Of a stretch of DNA of 17,709 bases, positions 9,501 to 17,642 are shown piece after piece. Source of the DNA: Beroe ovata (lineage: Eukaryota > Ctenophora > Nuda > Beroida > Beroidae); contig CAMPET010000004.1 in assembly GCA_946803715.1 (NCBI GenBank), positions 438,251 through 455,959 of the forward strand, in the 5' to 3' direction. The first letter of the stretch is position 1; each line of letters begins with the position of its first letter. The notes under the pieces were generated by a model. It had not been told where the DNA came from. It ran no database searches and was given only the letters and a program-made list of their open reading frames with translations. The translations under genes were made by a program, and so were the position numbers.

Positions 9501-12500
9501 TGATGTTGGAAAATGGAGCAGAATCAAACTGGTAGGTATAATAGTTAATTTGAATCAGATCAGGGCTCAAGCACTATTGAATAATTGGCAATTTCCTTTA
9601 ATCATCATGGTTTTTTATCTCTCAGCGACAACTGCGCACATTGGAGGTCAGCGATTGACAGGGAAGCGTGGGAAATTTAGAGGTCAACCCAATCAGTCAA
9701 AACCTCCTGATTAGAAACAACAATTGCACACATTCAGGTCAAATTAAGCTCAAAATCCATGCGGGAGTATCTCTAACCCTGAACCCAACAGCCAACTTCT
9801 TTCCTAACACTAACCGGTTAACCCTTACACTTACCCTGACCCTAACCATAACCTATGAGTATGTGCGCAGTTGTCGTTTGGTATAGAATTTAACTTGATT
9901 GTAGTGCAATGTGCGCAGTTGTCGTTTCAAGAATCAGAGGTACCTTATTAGCACGAAACATTGACAGGGCACCCTGTTAGACAGTGGAAATTAAATTTTT
10001 ATGTGCGCAGTTGTCGGCAGGCTCTCAATTGAAAACCACCACACCACAATTCGCGTATTATTATTAGTCGAACTGATCACACATACTAGCAATCTACAAA
10101 CCCTCACATTTCACATTGATAGCGAATACACAATCTATCCCAGATTTATTCAACTAAAATTCCCTTGTCTCCATAGAAACGGTGTTTATATTACGGACTT
10201 GGATAGAGTATTGTGTTCATGCGAGGATTCAAAGGTTATAAACAATTAAATGTTCACTACAGATGGAGACTGAAGCCAAAACGTCTAGAAAACCAGTATT
10301 GTTGTTAAAAGACACTGAGACAGTCACGATGAGACTCATTGAGACACATGAGACACTCACATTGAAGCCGAGACAATTGATTATCCTATCATACGGTCCC
10401 AAGACATCAGCATCACCCTCAGCATAGTTGAGATGCATGTACAGTCTGCCGTGTTTCTTTTCCAACCTGGTTCTCACAGTGTCGAAATCATGCTCTACAG
10501 AGAGAGGGGGTGAGAGAACTGCTGGTTTTGGAGAGAGGGGGGCATTTTAGTGAGGTGGTAGGGTTGGTGGTAGTGAGGTGGTAGTGAGGTGGTAGTGAGG
10601 TGGTAGTGAGGTGGTAGTGAGGTGGTAGGGTTGGTGGGAATACGCTAAATGAATGCGGTAGCTTCTATATAACTGGTGAAACTCTAATTGTTAAATCATT
10701 GATATGATGAGATTGATATGAATCTAATCTACTGCTCAGGATCAAGCTTATGAAACCTTGCCATGCTCCCAAACTACTTGTCTATTCTAAGCCGTGTGAA
10801 GGAAAATGCATGCTAAGTACCCTTAAATAGGTACAATGAATGGTAAAAATGAGATGGTATAGACTATTGGACATTAAGAAGATGAGCGAAAATTCATTTT
10901 CATTTCATGACCAAAACACCTAATATGGAGGGTTTTTCTTATTTTGCTGTACCAGGTGCCTACACCCAACTAAATTAAGTGAAGGCAACAATAAAGAGAC
11001 TCGTTTGAGAAATCATGACCAGATTGATTTAACCCGGGGTGTTACCTAATGTTTGTGTATCGTGACAAATGACTACAATTTTGCAAAAGTTGATGTTTTA
11101 AGAGATTTCTCACCCAAAAGAGCATCCAGGGATTTGAGCTGGTAGGTGTCAAGTAGCTGATTGTTGACACCTCTAACGTCACCCACGTAGTGAGTATTCC
11201 ATGAGAGTTTGACACGGTCCCTGAGGACGTGAACATGGTGTCAAGTCCCAGGTGTCAGTAGTTGAGGGTTCGAGCGAGAGAGCTATGTTGGAAAATGAGA
11301 ATCTGGTTTTCTATTCAAATCACTAATTTATGAATCAAGGGGCAAATGCTGAAGAGGCCAAGAAAGGCAATTCAACGAGGCAAAACTTGCCTCGATACAA
11401 GATGGACAAAGTCAGTGTGTCCGTATATCATGTCAGCTGTTTCGAATGCTGAGTTTCCTGCGATACATGCTGTAACACAAATATACCTGACAGTCATCAA
11501 TCAAGGGCTTATAACTACTGTCACAACTACTGTCATAACTACTGTCATAACTACTGTCACAACTACTGTTACCTTTCCCAAGTATGAGAACTTTCTGACC
11601 CTCGTAGTCGTCGGGGTTGTGAGAAACCGTGTCGTAGCCCTGTGTGTGCGATGTAATTGTTAAAACCGGCTAACAACACGTACAGACTCGTGTGACAGCC
11701 CTGAATCTCATAAGATGTGGCTTTGAAATGATCTTTGAAATAGATCAACTCTCATGATCAAATAATATTCAATCAATCATCTCACAGTCACATATTTCAA
11801 TGCCTGAATATGATTGCTCTGTGTCGATGATCCTAATGCAATGATTGGAGCTAGGGCGAGTGTTCAAAATTTGTCGAACTATCATTGTTAACAAGCAAAT
11901 AATTGCATTGTTCTTCATACCCATACGACACTGTCTTATATCATGGGGAATCGGTCCATCATATAGCGATGTAATGAGGAAATGTACAAGAACTCCGAAA
12001 CAAAACGTACACAGAGAATATTTGGTGACAACTGGTGGCTTTACAATTACAAGAGTTGCTGCTGGTGCTGGGTCCAGAACCCACATCCATATTCCTCAAT
12101 ATGGAACAACGCCCTGTCTCACTGTTAGATTCTGTGAAACACTGCGTATTGTTGTTACCCATTGCATGTCAGTAACCTCCCATAACAGTCGTTAATAAGG
12201 TCCTGTAATTCATGCAGGCGTACACAAACCGGATGATGTATACAAAATGAGATTTGTAGCTGCAGTGGTGTTCTTGTATCATGAACAGTGAACAGATAAC
12301 CATGCCAGTTACTAACCGAATCACAAGTTCTATAACAAATCCCTATGTTTCCTTCGGTGTCTGGAAAGTGGCAAAAAAACGTATGGATAGCCCTTACCTG
12401 GGAATATAGGCCGACAAAGCATCAGCATTATGATTCAACACAAATGAATGGCATGCAAAGCTGGTTGCTGGTGGCGAGAAGAAAACAACAGCAACATAGA

Positions 12501-13405
12501 TGAGTACCTCAATAAGATCTTCCCCAGTAATTATATTCTTATCAAACTGGTACATAACTGATATCCCTGTACTGGTGATAGAAATAATTTGTGCCTTTTA
12601 TTCAAAAATTATCCAAATGTTGGTTTGAATTATTGACCAGTTTCTCACCTTGCTATCACATATCTGCAGATATAAGTGTCTGCTGTTGAAGTTGTAAGGA
12701 TGAAAGTCTTCTCGAATTGTTGCTGAAGAACTTTATCCACATTAGTTCCATAATGGATGTTGAGATGGAATTTCTCTGCAAAGTCTTGGAAATATTCAAG
12801 CTGAAAAAGGGTACATGAAGTAGATGTTTATCTTGAGGTAGCAGTTTATCTGGGAATAAACTCACCAGTGTATCAGCCGGAGGAAACATTTCTTTGGAAT
12901 ATTGAGTGAACACCATATCTGGATCATCACTGAGCAAACTATTCCAATCATGTCTCATGTTGAATTCGGTGTTTGTCTCCCCTGTATGCCTCTTGTTGAT
13001 TGATATAAGTGTTCGCCTTCTTGGGTAAGCTTCAAAAAATGAACCTGGAATTGACATGCATTTCATTTGTCCAATATGTGGATCAATTTATTATTAAACT
13101 TGGTGAAACTTATACTTCATTTTTGATGATAACAGCAATTCACCTGGATTAGAATTCTTCTCTATGACAACATAGCCAAGCCCAGCCTTCTGCAAGTAGT
13201 AGGCAACTTGCAAACCTGGAATTTACACAGATGAAACTTCTTTCTTCCCTGAAATTTATCAAATACACCTAGATAAATTGAAGAATCAAAGACTGGGAAT
13301 CTGAAATCAACAGGTAATTTGACCTCCAGGTCCAGCTCCAATGATACAGTAATCCCAGGAACCATATGATTCACCAAATAGAAGAAGAAGAAAGGCAACC
13401 AACAT
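6557..13405 (-). CDS. FOXRED2: FOXRED2/ERFAD-like ER FAD-dependent oxidoreductase, complete, 16 coding exons
   Basis: FOXRED2 (ERFAD) is a luminal ER flavoprotein that works with SEL1L, OS-9 and ERdj5 in ER-associated degradation. Coding exons, high to low: 13405-13324, 13215-13144, 13044-12866, 12800-12649, 12571-12508, 11639-11573, 11457-11391, 11220-11114, 10494-10361, 9528-9414, 9282-9165, 9050-8969, 8724-8631, 8457-8339, 7293-7101, 6741-6557. All phases agree and give 609 residues. Residues 1-15 form a hydrophobic signal peptide ([15 protein letters not shown]). The FAD motif GAGPGG is at 23-28; INKRHTG at 67-73 and [11 protein letters not shown] at 82-92 are family signatures. A second Rossmann motif (GKGNSA, 204-209) fits NAD(P)H binding. 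[14 protein letters not shown] is at 359-372, and NFIHPVLYY in the C-terminal domain at 494-502. The human protein is longer (about 680) and ends in a KDEL-like tail; here the end is NNQLLK. Exon 5 is the weakest match. A 5' noncoding exon may join at 13429. Confidence 0.95.
7313..7502. repeat. 19-bp minisatellite, about 10 units, X-box-like
   Basis: The phrase GTCATGGTAAC recurs every 19 bp (7313, 7332, 7351 and so on to 7484). It lies in FOXRED2 intron 14, ending about 20 bp before the exon 15 acceptor. The best units read GTTGTCATGGCAAC, close to the RFX-factor X-box. Confidence 0.95.
7503..8338 (-). other. Remainder of FOXRED2 intron 14
   Basis: This is AT-rich intronic sequence with a small GC-rich patch near 7800. 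No exon in phase with the gene is needed between exons 14 and 15, which join in phase 0. No other gene was recognised. Confidence 0.7.
8731..8912. repeat. 16-bp minisatellite, about 11 units
   Basis: Units of the type TGGTGTCAAGGAAGAG recur with 16-bp periodicity and scattered substitutions. The array fills most of FOXRED2 intron 12 and stops about 6 bp from the exon 13 acceptor. In gene orientation each unit reads CTCTTCCTTGACACCA. Confidence 0.95.
9071..9146. repeat. 38-bp tandem duplication filling FOXRED2 intron 11
   Basis: Two copies of a 38-bp unit (9071-9108 and 9109-9146) differ at two positions. They occupy two thirds of the 114-bp intron 9051-9164. Confidence 0.9.
9319..9351. repeat. 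11-bp tandem repeat, three units
   Basis: ATTCATTCCTC is repeated three times, perfectly, in FOXRED2 intron 10, about 36 bp upstream of the exon 11 acceptor in gene orientation. Confidence 0.9.
9626..10016. mobile_element. Inverted-repeat element with a 16-bp motif at symmetric positions
   Basis: CGACAACTGCGCACAT is at 9626-9641 and its exact reverse complement at 10001-10016. An inner pair lies at 9718-9733 (three transition mismatches) and 9909-9924, with weaker similarity extending further inside. A fifth motif copy is at 9861-9876. No target duplication was found. The structure sits in FOXRED2 intron 9. The MITE interpretation is inferred. Confidence 0.6.
9772..9855. repeat. Degenerate telomere-like (CCCTAA-type) tract
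   Basis: Several variants such as CTAACCCT, CCTAACAC, TTAACCC, CCCTGACC and CCTAACC follow each other without exact periodicity. The tract lies at the centre of the inverted-repeat structure 9626-10016. It is an interstitial, decayed tract at best. Confidence 0.45.
10549..10637. repeat. 11-bp minisatellite, about 7-8 units
   Basis: TAGTGAGGTGG units, bounded on both sides by a TAGGGTTGGTGG variant, lie in FOXRED2 intron 8, about 55 bp upstream of the exon 9 acceptor in gene orientation. Confidence 0.9.
11221..11390 (-). other. FOXRED2 intron 7 with a GC-AG splice pair
   Basis: Exon 7 ends with TCGAG followed by GCAAGT, the strong consensus for the minor GC donor class. Using it makes codon AG-G (Arg) and joins HLVS to RDRVKLSW in the expected family order. 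A GT at a nearby position would break the frame. Confidence 0.85.
11511..11570. repeat. 12-bp minisatellite abutting a splice donor
   Basis: Five units of the ATAACTACTGTC type end exactly two bases from the exon 6 border, so the donor GT (11572-11571) touches the array. It occupies about half of the 115-bp FOXRED2 intron 6. Confidence 0.9.
11640..12507 (-). other. FOXRED2 intron 5
   Basis: This 868-bp intron separates the repeat-free, AT-rich 5' exons from the rest of the gene. It contains overlapping open frames of about 100 codons on both strands between 11769 and 12195, but their translations resemble no family I know. A decayed mobile element is possible but not shown. Confidence 0.6.
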
Positions 13406-13788
13406 CAAAGCCCCTATATGATACCCCCTCTGAATATAAGTAAGGCTTCATGTGATTTAGAGTTGAATATAGAGTTGAAAGAAAGTCTTACAAGTTGAAG
13501 ATTGATCATTGAATACCTTGTGCAAACTATATTGATTATTAAACTGTAATGTCAATAAATAAGATATCAGATAACAGAATAGTAGAATATTATCAATGAA
13601 ATGATCTTGCAGTTATGCTCAAGATTATTTGCACAATTTTGTTAGAATTTAACAACAGAAATACTGTGATAATAAATCCTGAAATATATTTGTCCAATAT
13701 CTATTATCTATACCGATCACAAGCATGATTTTGTTTTGCGATTGATGCTGCAGAGTGCAGAGACACTGTTTCGCTTCGCATTTCATTA
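13406..13788. other. FOXRED2 5' flank
   Basis: This AT-rich stretch lies immediately upstream of the FOXRED2 start codon. A possible acceptor (TATATTCAG, border at 13429) in minus orientation suggests a 5' untranslated exon further right. No other gene was recognised. Confidence 0.5.
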
Positions 13789-13875
13789 TTGCGAAGGATT
13801 TTACCCTACCGTCGGTGCGCGCAATTTCCATTCCCGCCAGCCCAGCATGAGCAAGGGTAAAATGGAATTTTACAA
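13789..13875. mobile_element. MITE copy 4 (shortened, 9-bp target duplication with one mismatch)
   Basis: AAGGATTTTACCCTACCGTCGGTGCG-type sequence matches the left half of copy 1, and GCAAGGGTAAAAT...TTTTACAA matches a mutated right end. Flanks are ATTTCATTA (13780-13788) and ATTTCATCA (13876-13884), eight of nine bases identical. It lies about 380 bp upstream of the FOXRED2 start. Confidence 0.75.
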
Positions 13876-14020
13876 ATTTCATCAAAATATTAGATCAATC
13901 AAACAATATATCGTTTAATAATTTGGTGTTCTGACATTTTGGCGCCACGGCACGCGACGTGACGTACACAGTGCACTTGCACGCGCGCCACTAGACTCAC
14001 GCCCCCGGCCCTCGTGCCTA

Positions 14021-14303
14021 CCACGGCGCGCTAGACGCGCGCGCGGCGTAGCGCGCGCGGAGTATTAGGGTCACGCAACAATGCAATACCGGATGTTATT
14101 TGTCCACTAAAGGCAGGATGAAGGCGCGCGGACCTGCGCACGACGCGATGAAGGCGCGCGGACCTGCGCACGACGCGATGAAGGCTTGCGCGCCGCGCGC
14201 GAGATGCAGCGGAATAGCGGACAAATGGCATCCAAATGCCGCGCCCTGATGTTCCCGCGCTGCGTGACCCCAAATACTCCGCGCGCGCTGCGCGTCTCCG
14301 TGG
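14021..14303. repeat. GC-rich inverted repeat with a 30-bp tandem repeat in its centre
   Basis: The arms start and end with CCACGG/CCGTGG. They share GCGCGCGGAGTATT and GGGTCACGCA in opposite orientation (about 14050-14076 against 14261-14289), and an inner TTTGTCC segment. Between the arms lies a 30-bp unit (14117, 14147, partial at 14177). The region is extremely CpG-rich compared with its surroundings. It could be a MITE-like element or a CpG-rich regulatory block. Confidence 0.6.
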
Positions 14304-14367
14304 TTTGGAGACCTTTCTACGACTTTTCAGTTCACTGAGTAGAACAGGGGCGCGCAACGTGTGCACA

Positions 14368-14774
14368 CGCCCTGATCAACGCGGTATTTATATTGTGATG
14401 TCAAATTTGATCCATTTCTTCGACAATTTAATGTAAAAATTTATGTTTGAAAAAGAAAAAGTGATATTACTATACTTGTAGGTAATGTTTTTTACTGCTT
14501 GAACGGTTTTTGAATGCCTGTGTGAATAGTGATGGTTATTGGTTTGATACCATAGTTGTTATCTTATCTTATCTTATCTGATTACCTTTTATATTCAAGT
14601 GTCTTTGATATTCATTGATGGATAAGGAGCATTGTAAACAGTGAGACAATGAGGTTTAAGGCTAGATTCAATCACTGTGAAACATGCTAGACTGGATTGA
14701 GACTAGGGGTTTTGACCCCTTGTTTTACATGCTATGCCGCAAGGCTCTTCACCTTATTTGCCTGACTAGGCCCA
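14368..14774. repeat. 0.4-kb direct repeat, copy A
   Basis: The sequence from CGCCCTGATCAA to CTGACTAGGCCCA is repeated at 14862-15263 with a modest number of substitutions and small indels, roughly nine in ten bases identical by eye. It includes four TTATC motifs in a row and the palindrome GGGGTTTTGACCCC. It ends at an ambiguous base (14775). Confidence 0.9.
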
Positions 14775-14792
14775 NTGATTCATGTCAAAATT

Positions 14793-14827
14793 ATTCAATT
14801 CAATTCAATTCAAATTCAATTCAATTA
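14793..14827. repeat. (ATTCA)n microsatellite
   Basis: ATTCA units with one irregular step are followed by an AT-only stretch. The tract lies in the roughly 87-bp spacer between the two 0.4-kb direct repeats. Confidence 0.85.
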
Positions 14828-14861
14828 AATATTTTATTTTAAAATTTTTTCCGTCGTGCCG

Positions 14862-15263
14862 CGCCCTGATCAAGTACACGGTATTTATATTGTGATGTCA
14901 AATTTGATCCATTTCTTTGACAATTTTATGTAAAAATTTATGTTTGAAAAACAAAAGAGTGATATTACTATAGGTAGGTGATGTTTTTTACTGCTTGAAC
15001 GTTTTTTGAATGCCTGTGTGAATAGTGATGGTTTAATACCATAGTTGTTATCTTATCTTATCTTATCTGATTACCTTTGATATTCAAGTGTCTTTTAAAT
15101 TCATTGATGGATAAGGAGCATTGTAAACAGTGAGACAAAGAGGTTTAAGGCTGGATTCAATCACTGTGAAACATGCTAGACTGGATTGAAACTAGGGGTT
15201 TTGACCCCTTGTTTTACATGCCATACTGCAAGGCTCTTCACCTTATTTGCCTGACTAGGCCCA
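14862..15263. repeat. 0.4-kb direct repeat, copy B
   Basis: This is the second copy of the unit at 14368-14774. Start-to-start distance is 494 bp. Similarity stops sharply after GGCCCA at 15263. Confidence 0.9.
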
Positions 15264-16562
15264 TGGCCAGTTGGTTCAACCAAATTCAAAGTGATAGGTT
15301 TTTTCACAGTTCACAACTCCTTTTATTTGACAACTGGTGTCTATACAGAAATCCATCAGAACTAGTTGATCATTTATAAAGAGTTTCAGGTTAGAAACAT
15401 GGCTTTGAACCTGCCATCATGTACAATCTCTTCAACTTGAAATGATTCATGTGAGGACACTTGGAATTACAGGCACACAGTTATGGTTCCTCGTTGAATA
15501 TGCCATACAAGGGCAAGTTTCAAGTGGAGGATCCTTGGAGCTATCAGCCCCTCCCAGCCTGTTCACCAAGTTTTGAGTCAGCACTCAGCACCTTGTTGGT
15601 CAAACCTTGTTCATCCCACCAGAATGACTGTCTGACACTGAAAATTCCAAACCTATTTCGTGGTTATCAGTTTCAGTCAGGGTTCACTGGGAACACATCA
15701 TTTGACCCCAGCTTTTCAAGCCTTCCACCTTTACCTCACATTGACACAATTGAATTAAGTATAACTAACTGAGCATTGATATGTTCTTGAGATCAGCAAA
15801 TCAGCTGCTTTGATTGATTTACACAACTTATTATTACTTGAAATCAAATACTCTCTTTCAAAAGAACTTAAATATAGCCAACACTTTAGATAGAGCTCCT
15901 TGTCAGTCTTCATAAGAGGCTTGCAGTATGTCTATATTGCTGGGATCAGCAGCTATTCCTGGTACAGGAGGCTGCATCTGATACCGGTATTGGTCTATGA
16001 GCTAGGTTGGAGCTATGCTGCAGCTATGACCTAGGTTTGGAGCTGCTATTACCTGCTATTACTATTGCCTGTGTCTGTGGTGTACATAAAGCATTGGTCC
16101 ACTTGTGCAGCTTATTAAAAGCCGTGCCAAGTCCTGGAATTTCAATGCAATTATTATAATTGGAACCTTTAGTTTGTCGATTCACCAAAACTGAGGAGAG
16201 TGATATTCAAATTTTAATTAATCATGTTGGGGTAATCTCACATTACCTTCTCACATTGCCTTCATGTGCCTTCATCTCACATTAGTACTAACTTTCCTCT
16301 CTTTTCTAGTTCTCCCTACTGATAATTATGAAGGGGGCTGTCTCAAAACGTAATCACATACAAAGCTGGGCTTGAATATATGATAAAGAAAGCATTTATA
16401 ATTCAGTATGTTTAAAGCTGATGCATTGAAGGAGTAAATGTGCCTTTGTGACACATTGTTTTTAAAAAGAGTAACACAAAATAAGGTTTTCTTATTTATA
16501 GAGGAAAATCGTATAGTATTGCTTCTGTAACAGATATGCTATAGGGAGATGGTAGATTGAAG
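15264..16562. other. Intergenic upstream of the SOWAH-like gene
   Basis: No supported gene is seen. A 103-codon plus-strand frame (15461-15772) has a possible acceptor (TTACAG, ending at 15471) and an amino-acid composition that is not absurd (Ser/Pro-rich). I recognise no family and see no partner exon, so it could be chance. The right part should contain the promoter and 5' UTR of the SOWAH-like gene. Confidence 0.4.
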
Positions 16563-17642
16563 ATGGGTACTGTTTCACTTGACATATTGAAAGAGTACAT
16601 ACAGGCTGAGGGAGGTGTTGTGACGAGTCAGCAAATTGTCAAACACTTCCAACCTTTCCTCAAAGATCCAGTCAATAAAGGTGACTTTAGTTGTAGATCA
16701 ATGTTCCTTGAGAAACTGTATTTTTAATCTCAATTATGACAGTTATTACGGTACTCGATGGGCACAAAACTGTATATTACCCATCTAAATACTCTTCAGA
16801 TCGGAATAAGGAGATATTCAAGAGCTACCTCTCAACTCTGACAGATTATCGCCATGAAGAGGTACAGCATTGCTTTTAATTGTTAAATCAATTGTCAATC
16901 AACTCATCTTTTTTTATAATATGTCACTCAAATTCTATCGAGAATCGAAATTACATAGGTAAACTACTATACTATGCAGGGATCGAATACACGGATATTG
17001 GAGCTGAAAAAAGCATATCGTCTCGAGAAAGATTTATCTAAGGAAAACACTCCGCGCTTTGACCGAACCTACAAGGACCAACTGCAGCCGATGAGGGAAG
17101 CTCAACGACTGGTTTCATCCAGGAGCACAGACAGAGACGCAGGAGAACAGAGACGAGTCACCCATCGAGCAATTGCTCCCAAACAGTTTGGAGTACCTGA
17201 ATCCTCCGAGATTACACTCAGCTCCAATGTAGAACTCGAGTGTGGCGAGGTGCCGCGCCCCAATAGTGCTCTTCTCACGCGAAATCCATCCCGTGATCTT
17301 CCCCGAACTTCCTCACGGGAGCCGATCCTGACACGGGACATGACACGTGATCCACCGATACTAACGCGTGACCTGTCACGCGAGAATCTGAGGCGTGACC
17401 CGTCACGCGAGTTTATCACACGGAGATCTGGACACCGGAGTCCACGGACAGTCGCGTCGTCTGATGCACATCGTAGCCCAATGACGGGGGATCGATATCG
17501 GAGTCACACAACAACAGCTACAACGGGGGCACGGGCTATGCATGATAGTAGTGCAGAGTCGGCAAGAATACGGAGCAAGACCACTGCGGGCAGAGTGGAT
17601 GATGAGGAGAGCGTGGTGAATAGTGGAGCAGAGCCAGCGCAG
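16563..17642 (+). CDS. SOWAH (sosondowah) family-like protein, exons 1-3 (partial, continues past right edge)
   Basis: SOWAH proteins have an N-terminal winged-helix-like domain and C-terminal ankyrin repeats; their molecular role is poorly known. Exons are 16563-16680 (donor GTGACT), 16800-16861 (acceptor CTTCAG, donor GTACAG) and 16980-17642 (acceptor TATGCAG, donor GTGAGG). Phases agree and give 281 residues so far. The N-terminal domain covers about residues 5-75. Its key segments are ILKEYIQAEGG (8-18), then KHFQPFLKDP (27-36), then NKEIFKSYL (42-50) and ILELKKAYR (66-74). This order (helix, GG turn, helix, L/F-K rich helix, then the LKKxYR strand) fits the family as I know it. Residues from about 80 on are Ser/Arg-rich and probably disordered, with an imperfect TRD/SRE repeat at about 161-208. 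The ankyrin repeats, if present, lie beyond the window, so the call rests on the N-terminus. Confidence 0.75.
17274..17420 (+). repeat. Imperfect Arg/Asp-rich coding repeat in SOWAH-like exon 3
   Basis: The protein repeats short phrases of the types LTRD, MTRDPP, LSREN and PSRE. At DNA level, GTGACCTGTCACGCGAG-like segments recur with small changes. It encodes a charged, probably unstructured stretch. Confidence 0.7.

Noticed and set aside
11769-12195. Overlapping frames of 105 and 116 codons on opposite strands
   Set aside because: They lie in FOXRED2 intron 5. The translations show no recognisable domain or transposase motif and there are no terminal repeats. They are kept only as a possible decayed element.
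12349-12440. Possible extra FOXRED2 exon in intron 5 (VRAI-like peptide with plausible splice sites)
   Set aside because: The conserved VRGVNN segment is already in exon 8. Exons 5 and 6 join in phase 0 in the expected family order, so the resemblance is chance.
14368-15263. LTR pair of a small retroelement
   Set aside because: The interior is under 100 bp, the ends are not TG...CA, and no primer-binding site, polypurine tract or target duplication is visible.
15461-15772. 103-codon plus-strand frame as a gene
   Set aside because: It has an acceptor-like upstream site, but no partner exon, no recognised domain and no start context. It is noted only in the intergenic entry.
17102-17419. 105-codon minus-strand frame
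   Set aside because: It is the antisense shadow of the Arg/Ser-rich SOWAH-like exon, whose splicing and phase are well supported.
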